Assembly: GCA_007570785.1 (NCBI GenBank) | Contig: ML661756.1 | Location: 99,285 to 163,284, forward strand | Length of the DNA: 64,000 nucleotides | Source: Antilocapra americana | Lineage: Eukaryota; Chordata; Mammalia; Artiodactyla; Antilocapridae | Direction of reading: 5' to 3' | In this document: piece after piece, positions 12,005 to 22,714 of the stretch | Layout: the number at the start of each line of letters is the position of its first letter | How positions within the stretch are numbered: position 1 is the first letter of the stretch | Program-made: the position numbers and the translations under genes | Notes under the pieces: model-generated | The model's database searches: none | Told to the model about the DNA's origin: nothing | What the model saw: the letters and a program-made list of their open reading frames with translations, nothing else

Positions 12005-12051
12005 GTTCACACAAGTTTTATATATATATATATATATTAACTTGTGTGAAC
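12005..12051. repeat. AT-cored palindrome (13-bp perfect arms)
   Basis: GTTCACACAAGTT (12005-12017) and its exact complement AACTTGTGTGAAC (12039-12051) flank a 21-bp TA-rich spacer. The left arm sits in old L1 3' sequence. The right arm is not part of the normal L1 text, so it probably arose by a local inverted duplication around a TA tract. It could extrude as a cruciform. Confidence 0.88.
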
Positions 12052-12871
12052 AAAGTTCAATCAAAAAAGTAGCAGAAGGCCTGAACTAACATGTTTTCTG
12101 AAGAGGGCATGCAGATGGCCAACAGACACCTGAAAAATATGCTCAACATCACTAATTTTTAGAGAAATGCAAATCAAAGCAACAATGATATATCACATCA
12201 CACATATCAGAATACCACATATCACCAAACAGTCTACAAACAACAAATATTGGTGAGAATGTGAGAAAAGGGAACCTTTGTATGTTTATTGCTGAACATA
12301 TAAATTGGTGCAGTCAATATGGAAAACAGGATGAGGATTCATCAAAAAATTAAAAATGGGACTGTCATATGATCCAGCAATTCCACTTCTGGGTACATAT
12401 TTGAAAAGGAACAGAACAGTCACTCAGATAAATACATGTAGCCCAGTGTTCACTGCAGTATTATTTACACTGGCTAAGACATGGTAGCTACCAAGAGATG
12501 AATGGACAAATAAAGTGTGGTACATATATATGATGAAATACTACTTAATCATAAAAATGAATGAAATACTGCCATTTCTAACAATCGTGATGGATTTAGA
12601 GAATATTATGCTTAGTGAAAAAAGTCAGAGAAAGACACTATAATATTTCTTATATGTGGAATCTTAACAATAAAAAAAGGAATATATATAACAAAACAAT
12701 CAGACTCACAGATATAGAAAGAAAAGTAGGGAAGGGAGGAGTGGCAAGATAGAATTATGAAATTAAAAGATACAATTTACTATGTATAAAATACATAGAG
12801 AGGCAACAAAGATGTATTGTACAGCAGAGAATTATAGCCATTATTTTGCAATAACTTTTAATGGATTATAT

Positions 12872-13482
12872 GTGTGGACAAATAGATGGGGAAAAAGTGT
12901 AAGTAGTGACAGATTTTATTTTATTGGGCTCCAAAATCACTGCAGACAGGGTCTGCAGCCACAAAGTAAAGACACTTGCTCCTTGGAAGAAAAGCTAGAA
13001 AACATATTAAAAAGAAATCACTTTTCCAGCTAAGGTCTGTATAGTCAAAACTGTGGTTTTTCCATTATTAATGTATGGATGTGAGAGTTTCACTCTAAAG
13101 AAGGCTGAGCGCCAAAGAAGTGATGCTTTTGAACTGTGGTGCTGGAGAGACTCTTGAGTGTCCCTTGGACTGCAAGGAGATCAAACCAGTCAATCCCAAA
13201 GGAAATCAACCCTGAATATTCATTGGAAGGACTAATGTTGAAGTTTCAACACTTTGACCACTGAATGCAAAGAGCCAACTCATTGGAAAAGACCCTGATG
13301 CTGGGAAAGATTGAGGGCAGGAGGGGAAGTGGGCAACAGAGGATGAGTTGGTTGGATGGCATCACCAACTCAATGGACATGAATCTGAGCAAACTCCAGG
13401 AGATAGTGAAGGACAGGGCAGCCTAACGTGCTGCAGTCATGGAATCATAAGGAGTAGGATACAACTTAGCAACTGAACAATT
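12872..13482 (+). mobile_element. BovB 3' end inserted in L1 3' UTR
   Basis: The insert starts with ACAAATAGATGGGGAAAAAG and ends with the CTTAGCAACTGAACAA tail. L1 3' UTR wording stops just before it (AACTTTTAATGGATTATAT) and resumes just after it (TCTGTAAAATCAC). Only the post-RT region remains, with frameshifts, for example in the [10 protein letters not shown] block near 13141. Younger than the L1 it interrupts. Confidence 0.88.
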
Positions 13483-13654
13483 CTGTAAAATCACTTTATC
13501 ATTATGCTATACACCTTAAGTTTTATAACAGTGTAAATCAATTATTCTTCAATAAAATATTTAATAAAACTTGACTCTGGTGGGCAACACATTGTTTGAT
13601 TGTCTTGTTTTGATTTTCCATTCTGGGGATCTCAGACTTTTGATGGCATTATTT

Positions 13655-13925
13655 AATCCATTCACATATTTTTAATTGAGGAAAAAATTCACATAAAACT
13701 CACCACTTTAAAGTCTACAGTTCACTGGGTTAGGTACATTTACAACGTTGTGCAATTATTACTACTATCTAGTTTCAGGCTTTTTTCATTACTTCTAAAG
13801 AAAACCTCATTCTCATTAAAGAGTCAGTCCTCATTCTCTACTCCCCTCAGGCCCTGGCAACCCCTAAGGTGCCTTCTGTGAGCCCATATGTATTTCTACT
13901 ACTCTGTTGAAAATACAGGGATGGA
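13655..13925 (-). mobile_element. Ancient L1 3'-end fragment, antisense
   Basis: The plus strand reads AATTCACATAAAACTCACCA, then CACTTTAAAGTCTACAGTTC, then CCTCAGGCCCTGGCAACCCC. These are the usual antisense landmarks of the 3' end of old L1M elements. A second fragment of the same kind, with the same landmarks in the same order, occurs at 53140-53330. Highly diverged, no coding content. Confidence 0.6.
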
Positions 13926-13929
13926 AAAT

Positions 13930-14235
13930 AAGATAAATTTTCCCCCCTCAGAGCAATCACCTATGTGTCTGTAAGAATCTCAAGGATTTTATGCCCATTT
14001 GATCAATTCAACTCATTTATAGGTTTCCAGGCTTGATAAGTGTCAGTCGTTGATCTTCTCTTCTTTGTTGTGAGGCTAAGGGCTAGTCTCTGCCTGTAGT
14101 GCTGATGTGTGTGATCTTTGCTAATTCCTATTTCAGCTATAAAGTATTTTCCTCTTCCTTAGCCCCTATCCTTCAAGTCCAAGAGCATTACAAGACCTAT
14201 TTTAATGCATAATTTAGATTTTGTTAGAAAGGTAG
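13930..14235. other. Intergenic DNA, nothing recognised
   Basis: No frame or repeat identified. It separates an old L1 end from the L2 region. Confidence 0.45.
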
Positions 14236-14464
14236 CCATCCAAAATATTAATCGTTTTAGTCATCTTAGTCTGAGCTATCATAATCTCTTGACCAGGATA
14301 TATATCAATAGACTTTCAAATAGGTTACTTCTCATACTTCTTGTACATTTATAATAAACAATTCAATGTAGGCAAAGTGATCTTTTCAAAATTTAAACCT
14401 TAAAATGTCATATAATTCTGTTCTTTTGTTTTTTTTACCAGACTTAGAATTTTAAAAAAATGAG

Positions 14465-14469
14465 TAAAT

Positions 14470-14508
<39 letters not shown>

Positions 14509-14509
14509 A

Positions 14510-14555
<46 letters not shown>
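14465..14555. repeat. Compound (TA)n / (TAAATA)n microsatellite
   Basis: Alternating TATATA and TATAAATA blocks over about 90 bases, abutting the AT-rich 3' tail of the antisense CHR SINE to the right. It probably grew from that tail. Confidence 0.92.
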
Positions 14556-14559
<4 letters not shown>

Positions 14560-14748
14560 TGGCTTTGTCAGGTCTTACTAGTTGGGGCACATAGGATCTT
14601 TGGTTGAAGTGTATGGACTCCCTATTTGCGGCACACAGGCTTAGTTGCTCCATGGCATATGGGATCTTAGTTCCCTGACCAGGGATTGAACCTGCATCCC
14701 CTGCATTTCAAGTCACATTCATAGCCACTGGGCCACAGGGACGTCACT
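14556..14748 (-). mobile_element. CHR-type SINE (tRNA-derived, cetartiodactyl)
   Basis: Read on the minus strand it begins GTCCCTGTGGCCCAGTGGCT, contains GGTTCAATCCCTGGTCAGGG (a B-box-like block) and ends GACCTGACAAAGCCAAATAA. That order is characteristic of CHR SINEs, which are shared by whales, hippos and ruminants. It therefore predates the Bov-tA copies in this window. Confidence 0.78.
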
Positions 14749-15205
14749 AGTCAATTTTTATAATGGTCTCAGACTACTTATGTAGCCTAAGTTTTTAACT
14801 TTTTACTTCATCCATCCAGATTCTTCTTTTATTTTCTCATACATGTCCCTCTCCTTTTTGTGTATTCTAGTCTATCTAGATGGAATGATTTTTCCTTTCC
14901 ATCTCTGTCAAATTAATGCTGGCTCATTCTTCAGGTGTCAGCTAAATTTCTCTTTTGTATGGAAACTTTCATTGATAACTTAGGAGATTATGCCCTTTCT
15001 TATTTAATCACAAAGGACAATGTTTACTTTCCCTTTGCAACAATTACTTAGTTTGCTCATCCACTTTTTTTCTGTCAAATTTTGTTTAAAAATTATTCCT
15101 TTTACCAGAATATATGTTCTGTGAGAAAGTGGAATATGTCTATTACTCTCTAATATTCCTGGTGCCTAGAAACTTGGTTGCTACAGTCAACATATGTGTT
15201 GTATG

Positions 15206-18103
15206 TGTATGTGTGTGTATATATGTTACAATTTTAACTGAATTAAAGTGTGAAATGTTCAAAGTTAATGTGTTCTGCAAATAAACATATACAGCAAATG
15301 TAGATTGGTATCTAAATATATATCTGGAAAAATCAGCCTAATCGCTAATTGGAATAGCTCATACTATCTAGTAACCTCAACAAAATGTTTTACTGTGTTA
15401 TCTTTTCAGATGAAATGTTGAATCAATTAGTGACTACTTCTTTTACTCTGAGTTTAATCCTATTTATCTAATATGTTTTATGCTTTCCTATTAAATATAG
15501 CTTTTAATATGCTCTAAAGGGTAAATAGTATCACTATAGACTTCATTTTATAGACCATCAGATATTTTTTCCAGATTTTTTAGTCTACTAAAATTTTAGT
15601 TTTGCTCTTAATGCACCAATCATTCCCCACTGATTAAATTCCATTTTCTTCTTCTTCACTCGATCTACTTCATCCTGTAACTTAGAAAATTCCACTTCTG
15701 ATACAGAGAGAAGTTCTTAGATTTTATTTCCCCACATTGAACTTATTTTGAAAACCTGTTTTATTTCAGGCTACTTTTGTTATGTGTTTTAATCACAATT
15801 AAATCTAACTATAAACAAATGGAAAACAAGTTCTCCCTTACTTATAAGAAGTAACTTTAAAATGACTCAGGAATATACCCTGTAGAAAAGATTAAACAAT
15901 TTACCGACACTAAAACTTGTCTGTAAGCTATAATCAAATTTCTGTGTTGTTTGAAATATGTAGTTACATACTTCAAAAATATTTAGCATTTTGTCTCATC
16001 GTAATTATTTCTTAGATTTAATGGAATAAGGGAGTGTTATTTGACTGTTACTGAATGTATATTTGTTTTTAAACACTGCGAGACTGAAAAGACTATAAAA
16101 TTAACATTTCTTTAACATATTTCTAGCTTCACTAGAAATGCAGAAATAACTTTAAAATTTATGCTGATTTAGCATTCCATTGCTATTCATTATAAACTAG
16201 CATATAGTTGAGAAATATAAGAATAATATATAAAATGATAGGCTCAGTTATAGACCATGATCTTGTGGATATTATGTCCTCTCTTTGTAAGCTAAGCTTT
16301 TCAATATATACATTAAAAGGGTGTTTTTAGGAATTAAAATATATATGAACGTGAAACAGTACCTGATTCCAAATATTTATAATTATAAATGCAAAGAAAT
16401 TACACTGCAGTATCCGATTAAACATCCTAAATGAGACAAATAGCTTTAGTAGAGGAAATGAGCATAAGAACAAACACTAAACTTGTGGTGTTCCATTCAA
16501 GGACTCAATCAAGCCTACAGGGCAGTAAAGCTAGCCCTTTAGGACTAAATCAAGTACACACATAGGAGCCTTCAGGATTTCTTTCTGTGTTAGAAATTGT
16601 TACCTATAAACTATTACACCCAAAAGTGGAGATAGGACCAGTAAGTTTATTTGTGAAGAAGACTTTACTGGAAAAAGAAAACTGGGACATATAATATCAA
16701 GTTGAAAGCACCTAAATACACATTCTACATATATTCTGTGCCATTATAATTAAGTGATGATTTCTTAAATGGAAGGTCAAGTATTAATTTTTCACAGCTA
16801 TTATAATAATCATAGTTATTTCTTCCCAACCTGTTATCTCAACCATACTGTTGATGTTCTGTGAGAACTGGAAACAAAACATAATGTCTTAAGGAACAAA
16901 TGACGTAATGCTTAGAACTATATCTAAAACACCACATTTTTGCCCAGATTACCTCAGAGTACTTAGTTATTACAAGTTGAATCTCAGTTTTCTGTACTTC
17001 TGCATTAATCTATCTATATCAATCTACATAAATATAATTATATTTCCATTATGCTAGAATGCCAAAATTCCTTCATTTGACTTCACTAGCAACAGTGCAA
17101 TACACCATATTCATCTATATGATCATTTTTGCCTGTTAGAAACTTCTAGATGAGAGTCTTTGTCTTAAAATATGTAAAGATTTGCCTCCTTAGAGTGTTT
17201 TTTTTTATTTTAATCCCATATGTTTGTTCAATATCATAATAAACAGGCTAGAGAAAGGTGGCTATTTCCTATTTCCTTCTGGTGCATTTTTGTATATTTG
17301 CAATATCAAATGCTTAGTTATATTGTAATTGGAAAAGTGGCATTATGCATTTTATAAGAACTTAATTACCATTGCCAGAAACTGTTCTCCATATGTGATT
17401 TGCACATATACTAATCCCTCTCATGACTATTTGTACTCAAGGTCAGCAGTCTTGGATTCATGCTTCTCATTGTTTAGAAACAGTCAGTGCTTTCTTTTTA
17501 ATATTACTAAATTCTTGAATTTAAAACAAGGTGGTAAATGAAACAGCCTGGAAACACTTACTCATTCAATTGATGAAGGTTCACTGACAAACTGTTGTTG
17601 CTACTCTCCCAATAGGGATTATGTAAAATAGAATTTTGTTACATAGTAAGCAATTTTCTCTAACAAAACAGGTTGGATCTATGGAAAGTTTTTTCAGATT
17701 TCTGCAAAGAAAGGCAGGTAGGGAGACTGTATGCTAATAGTTAAATAACATTTACACTTTGTTTCTGAGAATTAATGGCTTTGAAGATTTTGTTGTTGTT
17801 TAAAGATAGAAAATTTTAATTAGCTTTAGCCTTATTCGGCCAACCCTCCCAAAAGAAAAGACCCACAAATGTAGAGAACTGCAAGTAATAGCTGATTTTC
17901 AGTTTTAAGTATTGCAACTTTGGAGACACAGATTCGAGTAAAACCAAAAGTGTCCAGGGAAGGGGAATAGTCAGGGGATTATCAAGGCAAAAGCCATGAG
18001 ACTGTTCTCTTACACGGGAAAGGAAATATTTATTCTTAAGGCACAGCTGTTACATGTTCTAAGGTAAGTGTCCCATAAGATAGGTTATAGGTTATCAAGA
18101 GTC
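15206..18103. other. Unique AT-rich DNA, nothing recognised
   Basis: Nearly 3 kb with no repeat family or coding region that I can support. There is a short TG-rich run at 15197-15226 and a 70-codon open stretch at 17329-17541 without domain signatures. The best candidate block of single-copy host sequence in the window together with 18.8-21.4 kb. Confidence 0.5.
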
Positions 18104-18116
18104 ATTTTAGGGTTAT

Positions 18117-18433
18117 GAAGTGAAGTGAAGTGAAAGTCGCTCAGTCTTGTTCGATTCTTTGCAACCCCATGGACTGTACAGTCCGTGGAATTCTTCAAGC
18201 AAGAATACTGGATTGGGTAGCCTTTTCCTTCTCCAGCAGATCTTCCCAACCCAGGGATCGAACCCAGGTCTCCCACATTGCATGTGGATTCTTTACCAGC
18301 TGATCCAAAAGGGAAACCCAAGAATACTGGAGTAGGTAGCCAATCCCGTCTCCAGCAAATCTTCCTGACCCAGGAATTGAACTAGGGTCTCCAGCACTGC
18401 AGGCAGATTCTTTACCAACTGAGTTATGAGGGA
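18117..18433 (-). mobile_element. Dimeric Bov-tA-like SINE with perfect target duplication
   Basis: Two tRNA-like heads in tandem on the minus strand (near 18410-18430 and 18300-18320), then the 3' body and a CACTTCACTTCACTT tail. The flanks carry ATTTTAGGGTTAT exactly duplicated (18104-18116 and 18434-18446, 13/13). This is the cleanest retrotransposition scar in the window and suggests a comparatively recent copy. Confidence 0.95.
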
Positions 18434-18603
18434 ATTTTAGGGTTATAGTCAAATAAAAATCTTGAGTTTCTGGTGGATATTCTGGACACTTTCATTAGGA
18501 CAACAGATTGTCAGATTCCATCCAGGCTGAGAGAAGTCTAAGTAATACTTTCTCAAGGGCCTCCTGGTTCCATTTTAGAGCACTCTCTCAACAATGTGCT
18601 ATG

Positions 18604-18806
18604 CCTAGCTGCTCAGTAATTTCTGACTCTTTGCAATCCCATGGACTGTAGCCCAGCAGGCTTCTCTGTCTATGGGGATTCTCCAAGCAAGAATACTGGA
18701 GTGGGTTGCCATGCCCTCCTCCAGGGATCTTCCCAAACCAGAGATTGAACCCAGGTCTTCCACATTGCGGGTAGATTCTTTACCATTTGAGCCACCAGAG
18801 AAGCCA
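18604..18806 (-). mobile_element. Bov-tA type SINE
   Basis: Complete monomeric SINE, head GGCTTCTCTGGTGGCTCAAA on the minus strand (18784-18803), with the 3' body ending near 18604 in the AGTCAGAAATTACTGAGCAG block. No clear target duplication was found. Confidence 0.92.
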
Positions 18807-18809
18807 CGC

Positions 18810-21410
18810 AATTTTTATTTTCCTTCCACAATTCAAAAAACCTAGAAAACTCAGTAAGTGAGTGCCAGTTTTACACTCTGAAAGACCCTTAGTAAGTGAC
18901 AGAAGACAGAACACTTAAACAAACGAGTTAATCAGTACAAGAAAAACAAAATCAAAGTCATACAATAACCAAAAATTGGAAACATGTTTTACATTTATTT
19001 CAAGTTCTATCTTTACAGTGTTAAAAATATTTTGACACTTGTTAAAATGGTAAGGAGGATTTTATTTTATTTTTAAATTTTTATTATTGTAATAAATTCA
19101 AGAAAGACTTTTTTCTTTACATTATTGTGTTGGTTTTTATTAAAAACTATTTTAATACCTGTGAAGACTGGAGGGTGTGGGATATTGGCATGTTAATGAG
19201 GAAATTACTAAAAGGAAGGCAAGGGTAGTAGGATTCTTGCTAAACTGACTTCTCAGGATTCTTGCTGAAGGCATACCAGGATGATCAAATACCTGAGACT
19301 GGAGGATGAATAATCTGTTCAGGTTTCTAGGATAATTGGATATCAAAAGTGAGAGATTCTTGTTAAACTGGCTTAGCAGGATTCTTCTTAAAATTGGGTT
19401 ACACAGGCCAAAGAAAGAAAGGGGACCAAGATTGATATCTAGTCAAAGAGATGGCTCAGAGAAGACTGACTAAAGATTTGTCAAGGAGAGAATCTGTCAA
19501 TAGGAAGAGAAGACAAAAGCACAGAATGGGTATGCAGCTTGCAAACGATTGGAAAGCAACCTAATTACAGATTCAAATCATTTAAAATCTCTTGTAAGGT
19601 TGTATTTCGTGAGGAACTTACCACAAACTCAAGAGTTTTTTTGTTTTATTTTTGGTATTAACCCTGTTTTTTTAGAAGTGTTTCAATGATGTTTGAAGAA
19701 GTGATCATTGTTAGAGTAAATTCAGGCTTAAACATTGTTAATTTCTAGTCTTCTCTCCTAGGACACTCCCAGTGTGCAATGAAATCTGATGCCTCCTTTC
19801 TTGGATTCTAAGTGTTCATATTATAGTAGAGCCTGAAATCAGCTATGAAGTGTGTGAAAGTTTCCACAGATAATGCTTTGTCACTGTAGACTGATCTGGC
19901 TACAGTTTCTTTCATGATCCACTCAGCTCTCTCAGGGAGTCATGATTTTTAAATTGCCTATATTCTAGGTATGTCAGCCATAACTCTGTAAATGTGCTCT
20001 TTGAGTCTCCATACAAAGAGACACATTTTGTTCTCATTGTCATTGGTAATCTTAGAGCAAGTTTATCATTTTCATTAGATTTATTTATTTTCTTTATGTT
20101 TATTAAATGAATCAGTGGCTTATTAACATTAACACTGATGATCTTTCACCTTTATATGTGTTTCTTTGGAATTACAGAGAGACTTTGGATTAAGATTGCT
20201 TCTTTATTATCAAGAGATTTTCCACATTGCCCCTTTTATTTCCAGTTTTATTGCTATTCATTCATAAGATTTTGCAAGTACATGGATGAGTATTCCAGCA
20301 TATACCAGAGGGATAGCTATACCTTATAAAGTTTGGAGCTTCCTTTCATGTACTACTAACAAAGCTTAGTTCAAGGTACCCAGGGTTATTTACATTGTTG
20401 GGCTGAAATGACTCAAGATCACTTTCTGAGGGACAGCCAGTCTGGCACAGTCAACATATGTAGATATGGTACATTTTCAAACAAGTAAGAAAAGGTGATG
20501 GCAACATTTTTTTTTCTATTAGTCATCTGGGAAAGGATCATGATGAGAATAGAATCTAAATATCAGATACTTGGCTGTTGATAACAGCATATATCAACTT
20601 GAAATGGCAGACAATAGTCCCTGTTGTTATTAAAGCGTATGATGTATCTCAATATGCCATTACTGGTAAAATCATGTGTTTCTGCTTGTACTCCAGAGAC
20701 CTGGCAGCACAAATGGTATTTTTCTGGAATAAGGGGCAAAGCACATCAAGCAGAAATTTGGGAATCTAAGAAACATATGGTATTGTGTATGCAAAACAAA
20801 TGATGAAGAATGTGTTAATTTATGGGCACTACAAAATTTAAATATCATTTTTAAAAAATGCTAGGATAGGCACGGGCCCAGAAAATACTGTATGTTGCAC
20901 TGAAAGGCAGTTGATGATGATCAGAAACTTAGGTACAGCTTTAAGAAAGAAACACAAAAAGGGTATAGCATGTGTGCACCTTTTTCTACTGATCAATTGT
21001 AGCCAAAAGAGAATTAAGGACAAAGTATATGACTTTTATTATCCTCTGCCAATGTATGAGAATCTTAAAAGTAGTTTAGAGGATAAACTTATGATTTTTA
21101 AAATTCTTTTAATTGCTTTTATAAAGCAAAGTTCCTTGTTTGATTTTATTTTTATACTTACATCAGGTGAGAAAGCAAGGAGATAAGGGAAAAAATATTT
21201 GAAAAATAAAACGATGTTCCTTTGTCTGCATCTGCATCTTGGTGATACCCCTGCCCATATAATGGTTTATTTTAGTGAAGAAAAAAACCACATATTTAAT
21301 TTTTGTTTTATTGGTTTATGTTAGTAACTTCTTTATAAAACAAAGTGTTTGTTGACAAAATAATTACTGTTTATATGTAAACACTCATGTTGTAGATTGC
21401 TAAACACTTT
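18810..21410. other. Mostly unique DNA with a small dispersed repeat
   Basis: No gene recognised. A motif of the form GGATTCTTGCTAAACTGACT recurs imperfectly four times: 19231-19251, about 19257-19272, 19354-19374 and 19379-19397, arranged as two pairs about 120 bases apart. This could be the remnant of an old LTR or just local duplication. Open stretches up to 91 codons (20911-21186) show no domain. Confidence 0.45.
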
Positions 21411-21554
21411 TTCTCACATCTATCTTTACTACCACTGTCACTACTAACATAAAGCTATCAAGTAAATTTTTGCACATGATATTCCTTCTCTTTGGCATTA
21501 AAAATATATAAGTCAAAGTCCTCAGTTTTTTTGTTAAATTTTTCTCTTATAGAA

Positions 21555-21640
21555 AAATTTCCTTGTATATTATGCTTAGCACAATAACTGATATGTAGAA
21601 GGCACTAAATAAATACATGTTTCTTTGTCTGAACTCAATG
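21555..21640 (+). mobile_element. L2/MIR-like 3' end remnant
   Basis: The block TGCTTAGCACAATAACTGAT followed by AGAAGGCACTAAATAAATAC matches the order of the conserved L2/MIR 3' terminus (frequency of occurrence phrase followed by CTCAATAAAT). Short and diverged, so the family choice is tentative. Confidence 0.45.
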
Positions 21641-21678
21641 ATTGTATTCTGTTATTATTCAGTCATCGAGTCATGTCC

Positions 21679-22119
21679 TGCGGGAAGCCGGGATGTTTTC
21701 CATCCCCCAATCGGCCCTAAGAGAGGACCTGAAAACCTCTCTTTGTCCCGCCACCCTGACGCCTTTTCATTGACTAAGATCAAGCGCCGTGACTGGAAAA
21801 ACAGCCTGATGACCTTTTTCCCATTTACTCTGTTTTCTTGGATGCCTGACGTATGTGGGTCTGTTTTTCCCCTGCTTAATAATGTGCTGACCATATCAAA
21901 GGCATTCTTAAAGTTTATCGTTAACTGCTCCCTCAAGCTTGCTAGTAACTAGAAAAATGTATATATACTGTTAATCAGCTATAATAAAGTGGCAGTAGTG
22001 AGAAGCTCTTTGGAGTTTCCCTCTGCTCCTCTCAACCCCATCTTTTGAGTGTCTTCATTTTTCTCAGGTGCTTGGTCGTTGCGTTCTCAACCGTGCAATC
22101 TTGCCGGCTGGTTCCGGCA
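21679..22119 (+). mobile_element. Solo LTR of a class II endogenous retrovirus
   Basis: A 441-bp insert starting TGCGGGAAGCCGGG and ending TGGTTCCGGCA, so it has TG...CA ends and an imperfect terminal inverted repeat. The host BovB hexamer ATGTCC is duplicated on both sides (21673-21678 and 22120-22125), as expected from a retroviral integrase making 6-bp staggered cuts. It contains a TATA-like TATATATAC (21961-21969) and an AATAAA (21983-21988), which fit U3-R order on the plus strand. No internal viral genes remain, so it arose by LTR-LTR recombination. It is more GC- and CpG-rich than its surroundings. Confidence 0.88.
21983..21988 (+). promoter_or_regulatory. Polyadenylation signal of the solo LTR
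   Basis: AATAAA, 20 bases downstream of a TATA-like element and about 130 bases before the LTR end, in the position expected for the R region. Could still terminate passing plus-strand transcripts. Confidence 0.6.
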
Positions 22120-22714
22120 ATGTCCAACTCTTAGGGACCCCATGGCTTGCAACATACCAGGATCCCCTGTTGTTCACTACTCCCAGAGTTTCCTCTTTGA
22201 AATCAGTGCCACTTTCTAACCAACTTATCCTCTGCTGCTTCCATCTCCTTTTGTCATCAATCCTTCCCAGAATCACAGTCTTTTCCAATGAATCAGCTCT
22301 TCACATTAGGTGGCCAAAGTATTGGAGCTTCAGATTCAGCATCAGTCCTTCCAATGAATATACAAGGCTGATTTTCTTTAGAACTGACCAGTTTGATCTC
22401 CTTACTCAAGAGTTCTATAGCACAACAATTCGAAGGGATCGATTTTTTGGTGTTTAGCATTTTTTAGGGTCCAACTAACACTTCCATACATAGCTACAGG
22501 AAAAACCATAGCTTTGACAATATGAACCTTTGTCTGCAAAATGTCTGTTTCTCAATATGCTGTCTACGTTTGCCATGACTTTCCTTCCAGTTAACAACAT
22601 CTTTTAATTTCATGGATACAGTCACAGTCCATAGTGATTTTGGAGCCCAAGAAAAAAATCTTTCACTTGTTACAATTTTCCCCTTCTATTTGCCATGAAA
22701 TGATGGGACCAAAT

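Larger units (their letters stand above)
8405..13575 (+). mobile_element. Old L1 (L1MA-type), sense, internally deleted and nested
   Basis: An ancient L1 reconstructed from four blocks: 8405-9383 (second half of ORF1 and the inter-ORF region), 9588-9800 (just before ORF2), 11553-12871 (start of the endonuclease, then the C-terminal end of ORF2 and the 3' UTR) and 13483-13575 (last part of the 3' UTR, ending in an AATAAAATATTTAATAAAA tail). ORF1 wording is clear at 8627-8650 (ATTATAGGGGGTCACAGAAG) and around 8860-8990. The central part of ORF2 is absent: endonuclease wording switches to the 3' region near 11780, so most of the RT is deleted. Insertions: a SINE (9384-9587) and BovBs (about 9800-11552 and 12872-13482). 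Not functional. Confidence 0.88.
14240..15205 (+). mobile_element. L2 LINE 3' end, split by a CHR SINE
   Basis: Two blocks follow the L2 3' consensus order. The first is GTGATCTTTTCAAAATTTAA with CCTTAAAATGTCATATAATT (14376-14420). The second is GCTCATTCTTCAGGTGTCAG and a final TATATGTTCTGTGAGAAAGT... CCTGGTGCCTAGAAACTTGG (14920-15180). The gap between them is filled by a TA microsatellite and a CHR-type SINE. L2 is an ancient mammal-wide element; this copy is too decayed to code. Confidence 0.6.

Noticed and set aside
18117..18433. tRNA genes with A and B boxes
   Set aside because: The tRNA-like heads belong to SINEs: they are diverged, lack a foldable acceptor stem and are followed by SINE bodies with target duplications.
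21655..21936. 93-codon minus-strand open frame over the solo LTR
   Set aside because: The block is explained by LTR structure (TG...CA, 6-bp duplication, TATA, AATAAA). The frame crosses its edges into BovB and has no domain.
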